A stretch of DNA of 5,711 nucleotides. It comes from Flavobacterium psychrophilum (GTDB lineage: Bacteria; Bacteroidota; Bacteroidia; Flavobacteriales; Flavobacteriaceae). Below are positions 1 through 5,687 of this stretch, piece by piece (positions within the stretch are counted from its first letter, which is position 1; every line of letters begins with the position of its first letter). The stretch is taken from positions 1-5,711 of the forward strand of contig QFQM01000265.1 of NCBI GenBank assembly GCA_003243255.1, read 5' to 3'. Under the pieces are notes generated by a model. That model made no database searches. It was not told the DNA's origin and was given only the letters and a program-made list of their open reading frames with translations. Made by a program: the position numbers and the translations under genes.

Positions 1-83
1 TGCTGGCGTATCATGTGGCACTGATTAAAGGCACCGACGTCGATCAGCCGCGTAACCTGGCGAAGTCAGTTACCGTAGAATAA
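1..83 (+). CDS. glmS: glmS, 3' end only (glucosamine-6-phosphate synthase)
   Basis: This is the last 26 codons plus TAA of glmS, in the frame starting at base 3. The peptide ends QPRNLAKSVTVE, the conserved C-terminal tail of L-glutamine:D-fructose-6-phosphate aminotransferase. That cytoplasmic enzyme makes glucosamine-6-phosphate for peptidoglycan and LPS. The tail closes over the sugar-isomerase active site in the known structures. The gene runs in from outside the window, so nothing can be said about its start or integrity. Several third-codon positions differ from my recollection of E. coli K-12 glmS, which argues for a different genus such as Salmonella. The gene is followed by its own strong terminator, so the fimbrial genes downstream are probably not part of the glmS transcript. 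Confidence 0.96.
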   Translation, partial: LAYHVALIKGTDVDQPRNLAKSVTVE

Positions 84-108
84 TACTTAGTACAAAGCTA
101 TTAAGGGT
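48..108 (+). other. Putative attTn7 region (TnsD recognition segment and insertion point)
   Basis: In many bacteria the Tn7 protein TnsD binds the conserved final codons of glmS and directs insertion about 25 bp past the stop, inside the terminator. Those codons are intact here, so the site should lie roughly at bases 48-108. The placement comes from the known geometry of the E. coli site; no Tn7 end or target duplication is visible. The exact insertion base is not determined. Confidence 0.5.
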
Positions 109-135
109 TGCTGTAGCAATACAGCAACCTTTTTT
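104..135 (+). terminator. Rho-independent terminator of glmS
   Basis: A perfect 10-bp stem pairs 106-115 (GGTTGCTGTA) with 120-129 (TACAGCAACC). It is closed by a GCAA (GNRA-type) tetraloop at 116-119 and followed at once by six T residues (130-135). Bases 104-105 can add an A-U and a G-U pair with the T tract. The hairpin starts 20-22 bp after the glmS stop. It should isolate the fimbrial operon from glmS transcription. Confidence 0.93.
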
Positions 136-365
136 ATTTGCATTTACAAATATTCTAAATAGTATTATAATTATAGATTAATCACCTGTTTGTAATTATA
201 TTTAAATCATATAAATAATAATGATGTTAGCTTGTAGATTGAGCTGATTGTGTTTTTTTTGCACTTTTTTATGGGTGAATTCTGAAAATTTAAATTCTGA
301 TATATAAAATGTGAGGTAATTGTTATATTAATAATTAATGTATATGCTTGTATTATTAGTTAATG

Positions 366-402
366 AAATCTGTAAACCTGATTATTTCTGTTTTACAGAT
401 TT
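366..402. repeat. Perfect 11-bp inverted repeat (15-bp spacer) in the leader
   Basis: AAATCTGTAAA (366-376) is the exact reverse complement of TTTACAGATTT (392-402), and the half-site centres are 26 bp apart. It could be a two-half-site operator or, if transcribed, an RNA hairpin. The right arm overlaps where the -35 element would fall for a -10 at 419-424, which would suit a regulator site. No regulator consensus was recognised. Confidence 0.8.
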
Positions 403-408
403 TGTAAT

Positions 409-438
409 TTGCTGTTTATATATTTTAAGGAGTATTAT
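409..438 (+). promoter_or_regulatory. Candidate sigma-70 promoter for the fimbrial operon
   Basis: TTGCTG (409-414) and TATTAT (433-438, one mismatch to TATAAT) are separated by 18 bp, which would place the start near 445 and give a leader of about 77 nt. An overlapping alternative -10 is TATATT at 419-424, but it has no good -35. In DNA this AT-rich many near-matches arise by chance, so this is only the best-looking pair near the gene. Confidence 0.25.
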
Positions 439-461
439 CTATCCCGATGTAAAGGGTATTT

Positions 462-490
462 GTTTTATTTTTTATCTGTGAAAATAAAAC
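462..490 (+). repeat. Perfect 10-bp inverted repeat just upstream of the pilin gene
   Basis: GTTTTATTTT (462-471) pairs perfectly with AAAATAAAAC (481-490) across a 9-nt loop. The repeat lies 31 bp before the pilin ATG. In RNA it would form an AT-rich hairpin in the 5' leader that leaves the ribosome site open. Possible roles are mRNA stabilisation or regulator binding. Confidence 0.75.
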
Positions 491-521
491 GTTAAGATAA
501 TTTAATATATAAAGGGATAAA

Positions 522-1094
522 ATGAAACTAAATTTAATTACGGGTGCGTTGGTGCTTTCTTCTACGATTATGGCAAGCCAGGTATTTGCTTCTGATGGTA
601 CCGTCCACTTTCGTGGTGAAGTGATTGACAGTACGTGTGAAGTGACCGCAGATACCAAAGATCAGAGTGTCGACTTAGGTAAAGTAAACCGTACTGCATT
701 CACCGGTGCAGGTTCTACCGCCGCGCCGACGGCTTTCCATATTGACCTGGAGAAATGCCCGGATACATATACCAAAGCGGGCGTTCGCTTCGATGGCACA
801 GAAGCTGCCGACGGTAATGGCGACCTGGCTATTGGCGATCCGCTGAATACGACGACTCCGGGTGATTATACAGGAACTGAACCTGCACCGATTACCGCAA
901 CAGGTGTTGCGATCCGTATCTATAACAAAGCTGATAACTCTCAGGTTAAGCTGTATACAAAATCAGCTGAAACCCCGATTGTTGCGACTAAAGCGTCTAT
1001 GCAGTTTGTTGCTCGTTATATTGCCACTTCTGCGACAGTGACTGCCGGTACCGCTAACGCCGATTCCCAGTTCACCGTTGAATATGTGAAGTAA
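522..1094 (+). CDS. stgA: Major fimbrial subunit (pilin), StgA/LpfA family
   Basis: This 190-residue secreted pilin is the probable shaft subunit of the fimbria. Residues 1-23 form a Sec signal peptide (MKLNLITG, then a hydrophobic core) with probable cleavage after VFA. The mature protein begins SDGTVHFRGEVIDSTC. The alternating hydrophobic residues there form the N-terminal donor strand, and Cys39 probably bonds with Cys79 (HIDLEKC), the type-1-family pilin pattern. The C terminus, QFTVEYVK, carries the penultimate-region Tyr/Phe motif that chaperones recognise. The ATG is preceded by AAGGGA (512-517) at good spacing. It is first in the operon and is followed by an attenuator hairpin, as expected for the most abundant subunit. 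Its length equals that of E. coli lpfA(O113), as I recall it, but the terminal codons differ. The symbol follows the Salmonella stg naming; in Escherichia the equivalent would be lpfA. Confidence 0.88.
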   Translation: MKLNLITGALVLSSTIMASQVFASDGTVHFRGEVIDSTCEVTADTKDQSVDLGKVNRTAFTGAGSTAAPTAFHIDLEKCPDTYTKAGVRFDGTEAADGNGDLAIGDPLNTTTPGDYTGTEPAPITATGVAIRIYNKADNSQVKLYTKSAETPIVATKASMQFVARYIATSATVTAGTANADSQFTVEYVK

Positions 1095-1140
1095 TACAAA
1101 GAGTCATTCGTTTCAATTGAATATTCATTGTTAATTAAAT

Positions 1141-1192
1141 GGCGCTCGTTATTGTGCTATTCCTTTTTCTTTGTTATAGCGAGCGTCTTTTT
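1141..1192 (+). terminator. Intergenic attenuator/terminator between pilin and chaperone genes
   Basis: A 12-bp stem pairs 1141-1152 (GGCGCTCGTTAT) with 1176-1187 (ATAGCGAGCGTC), with two G-U wobbles, around a 23-nt loop. It is followed directly by TTTTT (1188-1192) and then ATTT. This is a rho-independent terminator shape, although the loop is large. Partial terminators after the major pilin gene are well known in fimbrial operons and lower transcription of chaperone and usher relative to pilin. A competing shorter hairpin, GCTAT (1156-1160) with ATAGC (1176-1180), would disrupt it. Confidence 0.72.
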
Positions 1193-1208
1193 ATTTCTGG
1201 ATACATGT

Positions 1209-1895
1209 ATGCCTGGTCATTATTTTAAAATAGTTCTGTTTATGGTCTTTTCATTTTATTCATCGGTGTCTTTTTCAGGTATCGTTGTTGGAGGCACACG
1301 AGTTATTTTTCCAGGTAATGCACCCGATGCAACGATATCTATTTATAATAAAGAATCTAAACTCCCTTATTTAATTCAGTCGTGGGTCGATCCATTTGAC
1401 AAAAATGATAAGAGCAAACCGCCCTTTACGACGATTCCTCCTGTGTCGCGACTCGAGGCTGGGCAAGAAAAAATATTACGTATTATTAAAACAGAGGGTA
1501 ATCTTCCTACCGATCGTGAATCTGTTTTTTGGTTTAATGTTAAAAATATTCCCCCGTCAACGAATAAAAAAGAGGGGAGCTCTCTTGAAATTGCTATTAA
1601 AACACGAATTAAGCTTTTCTGGCGTCCCGCGTCGATAACCATTACGCCGGAAAAGGCAGTAGCCAAAGTATCCTGGCAGCGTCAGGGAAATAAACTGATG
1701 GTGAATAATCCAACGCCTATTCATATCAATGTGATGAGCGTAATTGTTGACGGAAAAAATATCACCTTAAATATGATTAAGCCGTTTGAAACGATAGCCT
1801 TGGACATTCCTGAAGGGGCTGCTGGGCGTTCGTTGGTATGGCAATTTATTAATGATTATGGCGCGATCAGCGATCCGATAAAAAGGGCCCTTTAA
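1209..1895 (+). CDS. stgB: Periplasmic pilus-assembly chaperone, StgB/LpfB (PapD/FimC) family
   Basis: This periplasmic chaperone holds pilin subunits by donor-strand complementation and delivers them to the usher. With ATG 1209 it has 228 residues, normal for the family. MPGHYFK plus a hydrophobic core ending SVSFS is a signal peptide. After cleavage before GIVVGGTR, the two subunit-anchoring residues fall at Arg8 (GGTR) and Lys112 (RIKLFWRP), the exact PapD numbers. The family signature region DRESVFWFNVKNIPP follows at mature residues 79-93. The short F1-G1 stretch (STNKKEGSS) marks the FGS subfamily. An in-frame TTG at 1128 would add 27 residues, but it has no ribosome site and the extension would span the attenuator hairpin, so ATG 1209 is preferred. 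The site before it (CTGGA, 1197-1201) is weak. The first half of the gene is about 37% G+C. The usher follows after 21 bp. Confidence 0.88.
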   Translation: MPGHYFKIVLFMVFSFYSSVSFSGIVVGGTRVIFPGNAPDATISIYNKESKLPYLIQSWVDPFDKNDKSKPPFTTIPPVSRLEAGQEKILRIIKTEGNLPTDRESVFWFNVKNIPPSTNKKEGSSLEIAIKTRIKLFWRPASITITPEKAVAKVSWQRQGNKLMVNNPTPIHINVMSVIVDGKNITLNMIKPFETIALDIPEGAAGRSLVWQFINDYGAISDPIKRAL

Positions 1896-1916
1896 CTACC
1901 CGACAAGGACGTCACG

Positions 1917-4433
1917 ATGATTGATTCAGGTCGTTATTTCATACTGGTTTCCGGCGTTTTTATGAGCGCTACTTTTCAGAGTATGGCGCAGGATTCATTA
2001 TTTAACCCGAATCTTCTGGAGATCGATCACCCGGTTAATGTCGATATCCGTCAGTTTAACCGCTCAAATGCGCTTCCTCCGGGTAATTATAAGGTTGATG
2101 TAATCGTTAATGGTCGTTTTTTTGAACGACAGGATATTAAATTTATTCAGGACTCACCGGAAGGGGAGCTTCACCCCTGCTTTATTGCCATAAAGGATGT
2201 TTTATCTTCCTATGGTGTAAAAGTTAATGCGCTGAAGGAACTGAATGAGGCTGATAGTGAAGCGTGTATCAATCCGGTTCCCTTGATCGATGGCTCATCG
2301 TGGTTTTTTGATGCTAACAAACTGGCGTTGAATATTTCTGTTCCACAAATTTATCTGGATAGTTCGGCGGCTGATTATATCAGCCCCTCCCGCTGGGATC
2401 AGGGGATTAATGCGCTGATGGTTAACTATGATTTCTCCGGGGCACACACATTAAAATCCAATTATGACTCCTCTGAGGATGACAGCTATTACCTCAACTT
2501 ACGCAACGGTTTGAATATCGGTGCCTGGCGGCTACGTAACTACAGCACCTTAAACGCGACGGAAAACAGTACTGAATACCACTCTATCAGTAGCTACGTT
2601 CAGCGAGATATTGCCGCGCTGCGTAGCCAGATTATGCTGGGTGATACCTGGACGGCGAGTGATGTTTTTGACAGCACGCAAATCCGTGGGGCACGGTTGT
2701 ATACCGACGACGATATGTTGCCATCCAGCCAGAATGGCTTTGCGCCAATAGTTCGTGGTATCGCTAAAAGCAACGCGACGGTGATTATTCGGCAGAATAA
2801 TTATGTTATTTATCAGTCTGCTGTACCGCAAGGGGCTTTTGAGATCACCGATCTTAACACCACCAGCGGCGGCGGCGATCTGGATGTGACCATCAAAGAG
2901 GAGGATGGCAGCGAGCAGCACTTTACCCAGCCGTATGCCTCGCTTGCTATTCTGAAACGTGAAGGGCAAACCGATGTGGACATTAGCGTCGGTGAAATAC
3001 GCGATGAGAGCGGCTTTACGCCCAATGTGCTACAGGCTCAGGTTCTCCATGGTTTGCCGTGGGGGCTCACGCTGTATGGCGGTACACAGGTCGCGAATGA
3101 TTATGCTTCTGCGGCAATGGGGATGGGTAAGGATATGGGCTCGCTCGGTGCGCTGTCATTGGATGTGACTCACGCGCATGCCAACTTTGACGATGGCGAC
3201 GATGAAACCGGGCAATCTTATCGCTTTCTCTATTCTAAGCGTTTCGATGAAACCGATACGAATTTCCGTCTGGTTGGATACCGTTACTCCACGGAAGGAT
3301 ATTACACGCTCAATGAATGGGCATCCCGGCAGAATAATGATGAAGATTTCTGGATGACCGGCAACCGACGTAGCCGGATTGAGGGGACGTGGTCGCAATC
3401 TTTTGCCCGGGGCTACGGTAATATTTACCTGACGGTGAGCCGGCAGCAGTACTGGAAAACGGATAACGTCGAGCGGCTGGTACAGTTTGGTTATGCCAAT
3501 ACCTGGCGGCGTATTTCATGGAACGTTTCCTGGAACTATACCGATTCTGCCAATAGTTATACGGGTAGCGAGTCTTATGATAATGAGAACGACCATGAGC
3601 ATATTTTTATGCTGTCGGTTTCGGTACCGCTTTCCGGCTGGCTGGAGAACAGTTACGTCAATTATTCGCTGACGCAAAACAATCACAATGACAGCACGAT
3701 GCAGGTCGGATTGGGCGGTACCGCGCTGGAAGATCATAACCTTGCCTATAACGTTCAGGAATCATGGGTTAGCGATCCGCAAGACAGCTATAGCAGTAAC
3801 GCCAGCCTGAGCTATGACGGTACCTATGGCTCAGTTAACGGTAGCTATGCCTATAGTCAGGATTCACAGCGCCTTAACTACGGGGTTCGCGGCGGTATTC
3901 TGGTTCACAGCGGCGGCATCACTTTTTCGCAAGAGCTAGGGGAAACGGTGGCATTGGTTGAAGCGCCGGGGGCAGATGGCCTCTCAGTGGAGAACGCCAC
4001 CGGCGTATCCACCGACTGGCGAGGCTATACGGTAAAAACGCAAATGAATCCGTATGATGAAAACCGGGTGGCGATCAACAGCAATTATTTCTCGCGCGCT
4101 AATGTCGAACTGGAAAATACCGTGGTTAATCTGGTACCTACGCGCGGCGCTGTGGTGAAAGCGACGTTTGTCACTCATGTTGGTTATCGTGTGTTGTTTA
4201 CGGTAACGATGCCAGATGGTAAACCCGCACCATTTGGCGCTATGGCCTCGGCGGATCTAGAGTCCGGCACGGTAACGGGGATTGTAGGTGATAATGGTGA
4301 GCTTTATTTATCCGGAATGCCGGCAGAAGGTCATTTTACGATTACGGGTAATCTTGGCACCTGTTCTGCACATTACCATTTTTCTGAACCGAAAGATAAT
4401 GAACTGATTCAGGTTAAAGTTGGCTGCAAATAA
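1917..4433 (+). CDS. stgC: Outer-membrane fimbrial usher, StgC/LpfC (PapC/FimD) family, full length
   Basis: This 838-residue outer-membrane usher receives chaperone-subunit complexes, catalyses donor-strand exchange and threads the fibre out. A signal peptide (about 1-25, ending SMAQ) precedes the N-terminal chaperone-binding domain, which opens SLFNPNLLEID and contains Cys88 and Cys117. The 24-strand barrel follows from about residue 165. Its plug lies near 255-340 and includes VPQGAFEITDL (303-313), close to the usher signature. The C-terminal plug-like domains end with the paired cysteines Cys816 and Cys837. ATG 1917 has AAGGAC (1905-1910) 6 bp upstream. The frame is uninterrupted and of usual length. 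In S. Typhi the orthologous stgC is reported to carry a premature stop, so an intact copy points to another serovar, species or a functional allele. The adhesin gene follows 13 bp downstream. Confidence 0.94.
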   Translation: MIDSGRYFILVSGVFMSATFQSMAQDSLFNPNLLEIDHPVNVDIRQFNRSNALPPGNYKVDVIVNGRFFERQDIKFIQDSPEGELHPCFIAIKDVLSSYGVKVNALKELNEADSEACINPVPLIDGSSWFFDANKLALNISVPQIYLDSSAADYISPSRWDQGINALMVNYDFSGAHTLKSNYDSSEDDSYYLNLRNGLNIGAWRLRNYSTLNATENSTEYHSISSYVQRDIAALRSQIMLGDTWTASDVFDSTQIRGARLYTDDDMLPSSQNGFAPIVRGIAKSNATVIIRQNNYVIYQSAVPQGAFEITDLNTTSGGGDLDVTIKEEDGSEQHFTQPYASLAILKREGQTDVDISVGEIRDESGFTPNVLQAQVLHGLPWGLTLYGGTQVANDYASAAMGMGKDMGSLGALSLDVTHAHANFDDGDDETGQSYRFLYSKRFDETDTNFRLVGYRYSTEGYYTLNEWASRQNNDEDFWMTGNRRSRIEGTWSQSFARGYGNIYLTVSRQQYWKTDNVERLVQFGYANTWRRISWNVSWNYTDSANSYTGSESYDNENDHEHIFMLSVSVPLSGWLENSYVNYSLTQNNHNDSTMQVGLGGTALEDHNLAYNVQESWVSDPQDSYSSNASLSYDGTYGSVNGSYAYSQDSQRLNYGVRGGILVHSGGITFSQELGETVALVEAPGADGLSVENATGVSTDWRGYTVKTQMNPYDENRVAINSNYFSRANVELENTVVNLVPTRGAVVKATFVTHVGYRVLFTVTMPDGKPAPFGAMASADLESGTVTGIVGDNGELYLSGMPAEGHFTITGNLGTCSAHYHFSEPKDNELIQVKVGCK

Positions 4434-4434
4434 A

Positions 4435-4440
4435 AAGGAT
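4435..4440 (+). promoter_or_regulatory. Ribosome binding site that places the adhesin start at TTG 4447
   Basis: AAGGAT (4435-4440) lies six bases before TTG 4447, immediately after the usher stop. The other upstream in-frame candidate, TTG 4420, precedes this site and lies inside the usher gene with no ribosome site of its own. The spacing and the resulting clean signal peptide both support 4447. Confidence 0.7.
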
Positions 4441-4446
4441 ATTAAT

Positions 4447-5487
4447 TTGAGACTGGTTATCTGTTTTATATTTCTCACGTCTGCTATTTTTTGCAAAAAT
4501 CTATTAGCCGCCGACGTTTATTGTGAGGCAGATGGTGGAACGCATCATAGTATATTAACATTCCCCAATAAAACAATTAGTGCAACTCAAAATAAAAGTG
4601 GGCAAACATTTGAGCAGCATGTTGATAATGGAAATAGGTATCATGGGTTTTGCTACTGTACTAGTAATTTTAACTATGTTTATTATACTGCCGTGGAAAA
4701 TTCCTCGTTAGCTAAATCAGGTGTGCGGAGTAATATACAATATTATAATCTTAATGAACATTTGGATGTGGGGATCTCCATCGCTATTCTCGGTAGAGGT
4801 TATATTAATGTACCTTTTTCCAATCAACCTAACAATCCTGATGGCAAAAACACATGTACAGATAATAAAAAAATAGCGACTTTTGATAGTGGGTCAGATG
4901 CGATTATTTATTTTTATGTCAAGGAGCCATTTATTGGAAAAGTGACTATTCCAACTATGTTAATGGCTTCTTTGTATGGTAAAACGAACGCCACTGGTGC
5001 AGATAGTCCCACTCCGTTAGCCGATGTCTATATCCAGGGGGATATTACCGCTCCACAGGAGTGTGAAGTTAATGGAGGGCAAGTGATTGAAGTCAATTTT
5101 GAAAAAATACCCGCCTCCGAATTTTCATCGACGCCGGGTGCGGCGATTACCAGCCGTAAAATTCCGATAAAGGCATCGGTTAAATGTACGGGAATGGCGG
5201 CTGGGCAAGATGTTGAAGTTTCGCTACATGCGACGCAGACGGCGACATCGCCCACAATGTTACAGACATCAAACGACGATGTTGGAATCAAGATTTATGA
5301 TGAATACGATAAAGAAGTTGATGTGAACGGCGGGCGCATGGAAACAGATATGGGAAAACGTTCGCGTTTGGGTGAAGAAGATGGCGAGTTCAATTTCTCT
5401 GCCGCACCCGGTAGCGCCACCGGTGCCAGGCCAAAGCCCGGTACCTTTAGCGCCAATGCTACGATCATCATGGAAATTAAAAACTAA
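4447..5487 (+). CDS. stgD: Fimbrial tip adhesin, two-domain, StgD/LpfD-like
   Basis: This is the probable receptor-binding tip subunit of the fimbria, 346 residues from TTG 4447. Residues 1-22 (MRLVICFIFLTSAIFC, then KNLLAA) form a signal peptide. Residues about 23-190 form an N-terminal domain with four cysteines (26, 69, 71, 137) and many aromatic and Asn residues, as expected for a lectin domain; I do not recognise its ligand. Residues about 192-346 form a pilin domain: DVYIQGDITAPQECEV, Cys206/Cys247, and a C terminus GTFSANATIIMEIKN. It lacks an N-terminal donor strand, so it should cap the fibre. This is the usual FimH-like plan and usual last-gene position. The N domain is about 36% G+C and the pilin domain about 50%, suggesting domain shuffling or faster divergence. 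No ATG lies near the signal peptide, so the TTG start should keep output low, fitting a one-per-fibre subunit. Confidence 0.83.
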   Translation: MRLVICFIFLTSAIFCKNLLAADVYCEADGGTHHSILTFPNKTISATQNKSGQTFEQHVDNGNRYHGFCYCTSNFNYVYYTAVENSSLAKSGVRSNIQYYNLNEHLDVGISIAILGRGYINVPFSNQPNNPDGKNTCTDNKKIATFDSGSDAIIYFYVKEPFIGKVTIPTMLMASLYGKTNATGADSPTPLADVYIQGDITAPQECEVNGGQVIEVNFEKIPASEFSSTPGAAITSRKIPIKASVKCTGMAAGQDVEVSLHATQTATSPTMLQTSNDDVGIKIYDEYDKEVDVNGGRMETDMGKRSRLGEEDGEFNFSAAPGSATGARPKPGTFSANATIIMEIKN

Positions 5488-5498
5488 TCCTCCTCAGG

Positions 5499-5531
5499 CA
5501 ACGGCTGTTTATGACAGCCGTTGTCATATTT
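5499..5531 (+). terminator. Probable terminator of the fimbrial operon
   Basis: CAACGGCTGT (5499-5508) pairs perfectly with ACAGCCGTTG (5514-5523) around a TTATG loop, 11 bp after the adhesin stop. The following bases, TCATATTT, are only a weak U tract. It may therefore terminate inefficiently or mainly protect the 3' end of the mRNA. It is well placed to separate the operon from pstS. Confidence 0.68.
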
Positions 5532-5631
5532 ACCATCCGAATCCCAACGCATCAAAAATTTTATGACAAAAAAATGAAAGCTAATTGATTTATTTTTGTT
5601 ATTTTTCAATGTGTTATATTTTATGTTGTTG

Positions 5632-5671
5632 CTGTCATAAAACTGTCATATTTCGTACATTTAACTGTCAC
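5632..5671 (+). promoter_or_regulatory. Two tandem pho boxes (PhoB binding sites) of the pstS promoter
   Basis: Box 1 (5632-5649, CTGTCATAAAACTGTCAT) and box 2 (5654-5671, CGTACATTTAACTGTCAC) are spaced 22 bp start to start, two helical turns. They match the pho-box pattern of CTGTCA-type repeats 11 bp apart. This is the known arrangement at pstS of enteric bacteria, where phospho-PhoB activates the phosphate-uptake operon under phosphate starvation. Box 2 differs slightly from K-12 as I recall it. Confidence 0.93.
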
Positions 5672-5681
5672 CTGTTTGTCC

Positions 5682-5687
5682 TATTTT
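5682..5687 (+). promoter_or_regulatory. -10 element of the pstS promoter
   Basis: TATTTT lies 10 bp after the second pho box, the spacing at which PhoB replaces a -35 element. Transcription should begin near 5693-5695, close to the window end. The pstS coding sequence itself is outside the window. Confidence 0.75.

Larger units (their letters stand above)
136..521 (+). promoter_or_regulatory. AT-rich leader/regulatory region upstream of the fimbrial operon
   Basis: This gene-free stretch of about 385 bp is roughly 21% G+C by hand count (141-520), far below the pilin and usher genes. It must contain the operon promoter. It holds T runs at 253-260 and 265-270, phased about one helical turn apart, and two perfect inverted repeats (366-402 and 462-490). 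Such AT-rich, probably curved DNA is typical of H-NS-silenced fimbrial promoters; H-NS control is inferred, not shown. There is no GATC site, so a pap-like Dam/Lrp switch is unlikely. No convincing coding frame was found in it. Confidence 0.75.

Noticed and set aside
253..260. T8 tract as a slipped-strand phase-variation site.
   Set aside because: It is short, in non-coding DNA this AT-rich such runs are expected, and it lies far from the likely promoter.
136..521. Possible phase-variation switch: pap-like Dam/Lrp sites or a fimS-like invertible promoter.
   Set aside because: There is no GATC in the region, no recombinase gene in the window, and the inverted repeats are too close together to bound a promoter segment.
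425..658. 77-codon minus-strand frame overlapping the leader and the pilin start.
   Set aside because: It shows no domain, promoter or ribosome site, and half of it is the antisense of the pilin signal peptide region. The minus-strand frames within the usher and adhesin were dismissed for the same reason.
1112..1126. Overlapping perfect palindromes TTCAATTGAA and GAATATTC after the pilin stop.
   Set aside because: They are short, AT-rich and without a T tract. The real terminator shape is the hairpin beginning at 1141.
1139..1228. 29-codon hydrophobic frame starting ATG 1139, between the pilin and chaperone genes.
   Set aside because: It has no ribosome site, spans the attenuator hairpin, and is out of frame with the chaperone. 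Its hydrophobicity follows from the T-rich DNA.
597..5445. Seven GGTACC (KpnI) sites at 597, 1047, 3623, 3717, 3819, 4133 and 5440, against 1-2 expected.
   Set aside because: Several are in-frame Gly-Thr codon pairs (GGT ACC), and all lie in coding DNA. Codon preference explains the excess better than a functional motif.
5488..5631. Search for a fifth operon gene or small RNA between the adhesin and the pho boxes.
   Set aside because: Only the hairpin at 5499-5523 and AT-rich spacer are visible. The short plus-strand frame running through 5566 begins inside the adhesin gene and is a shadow.
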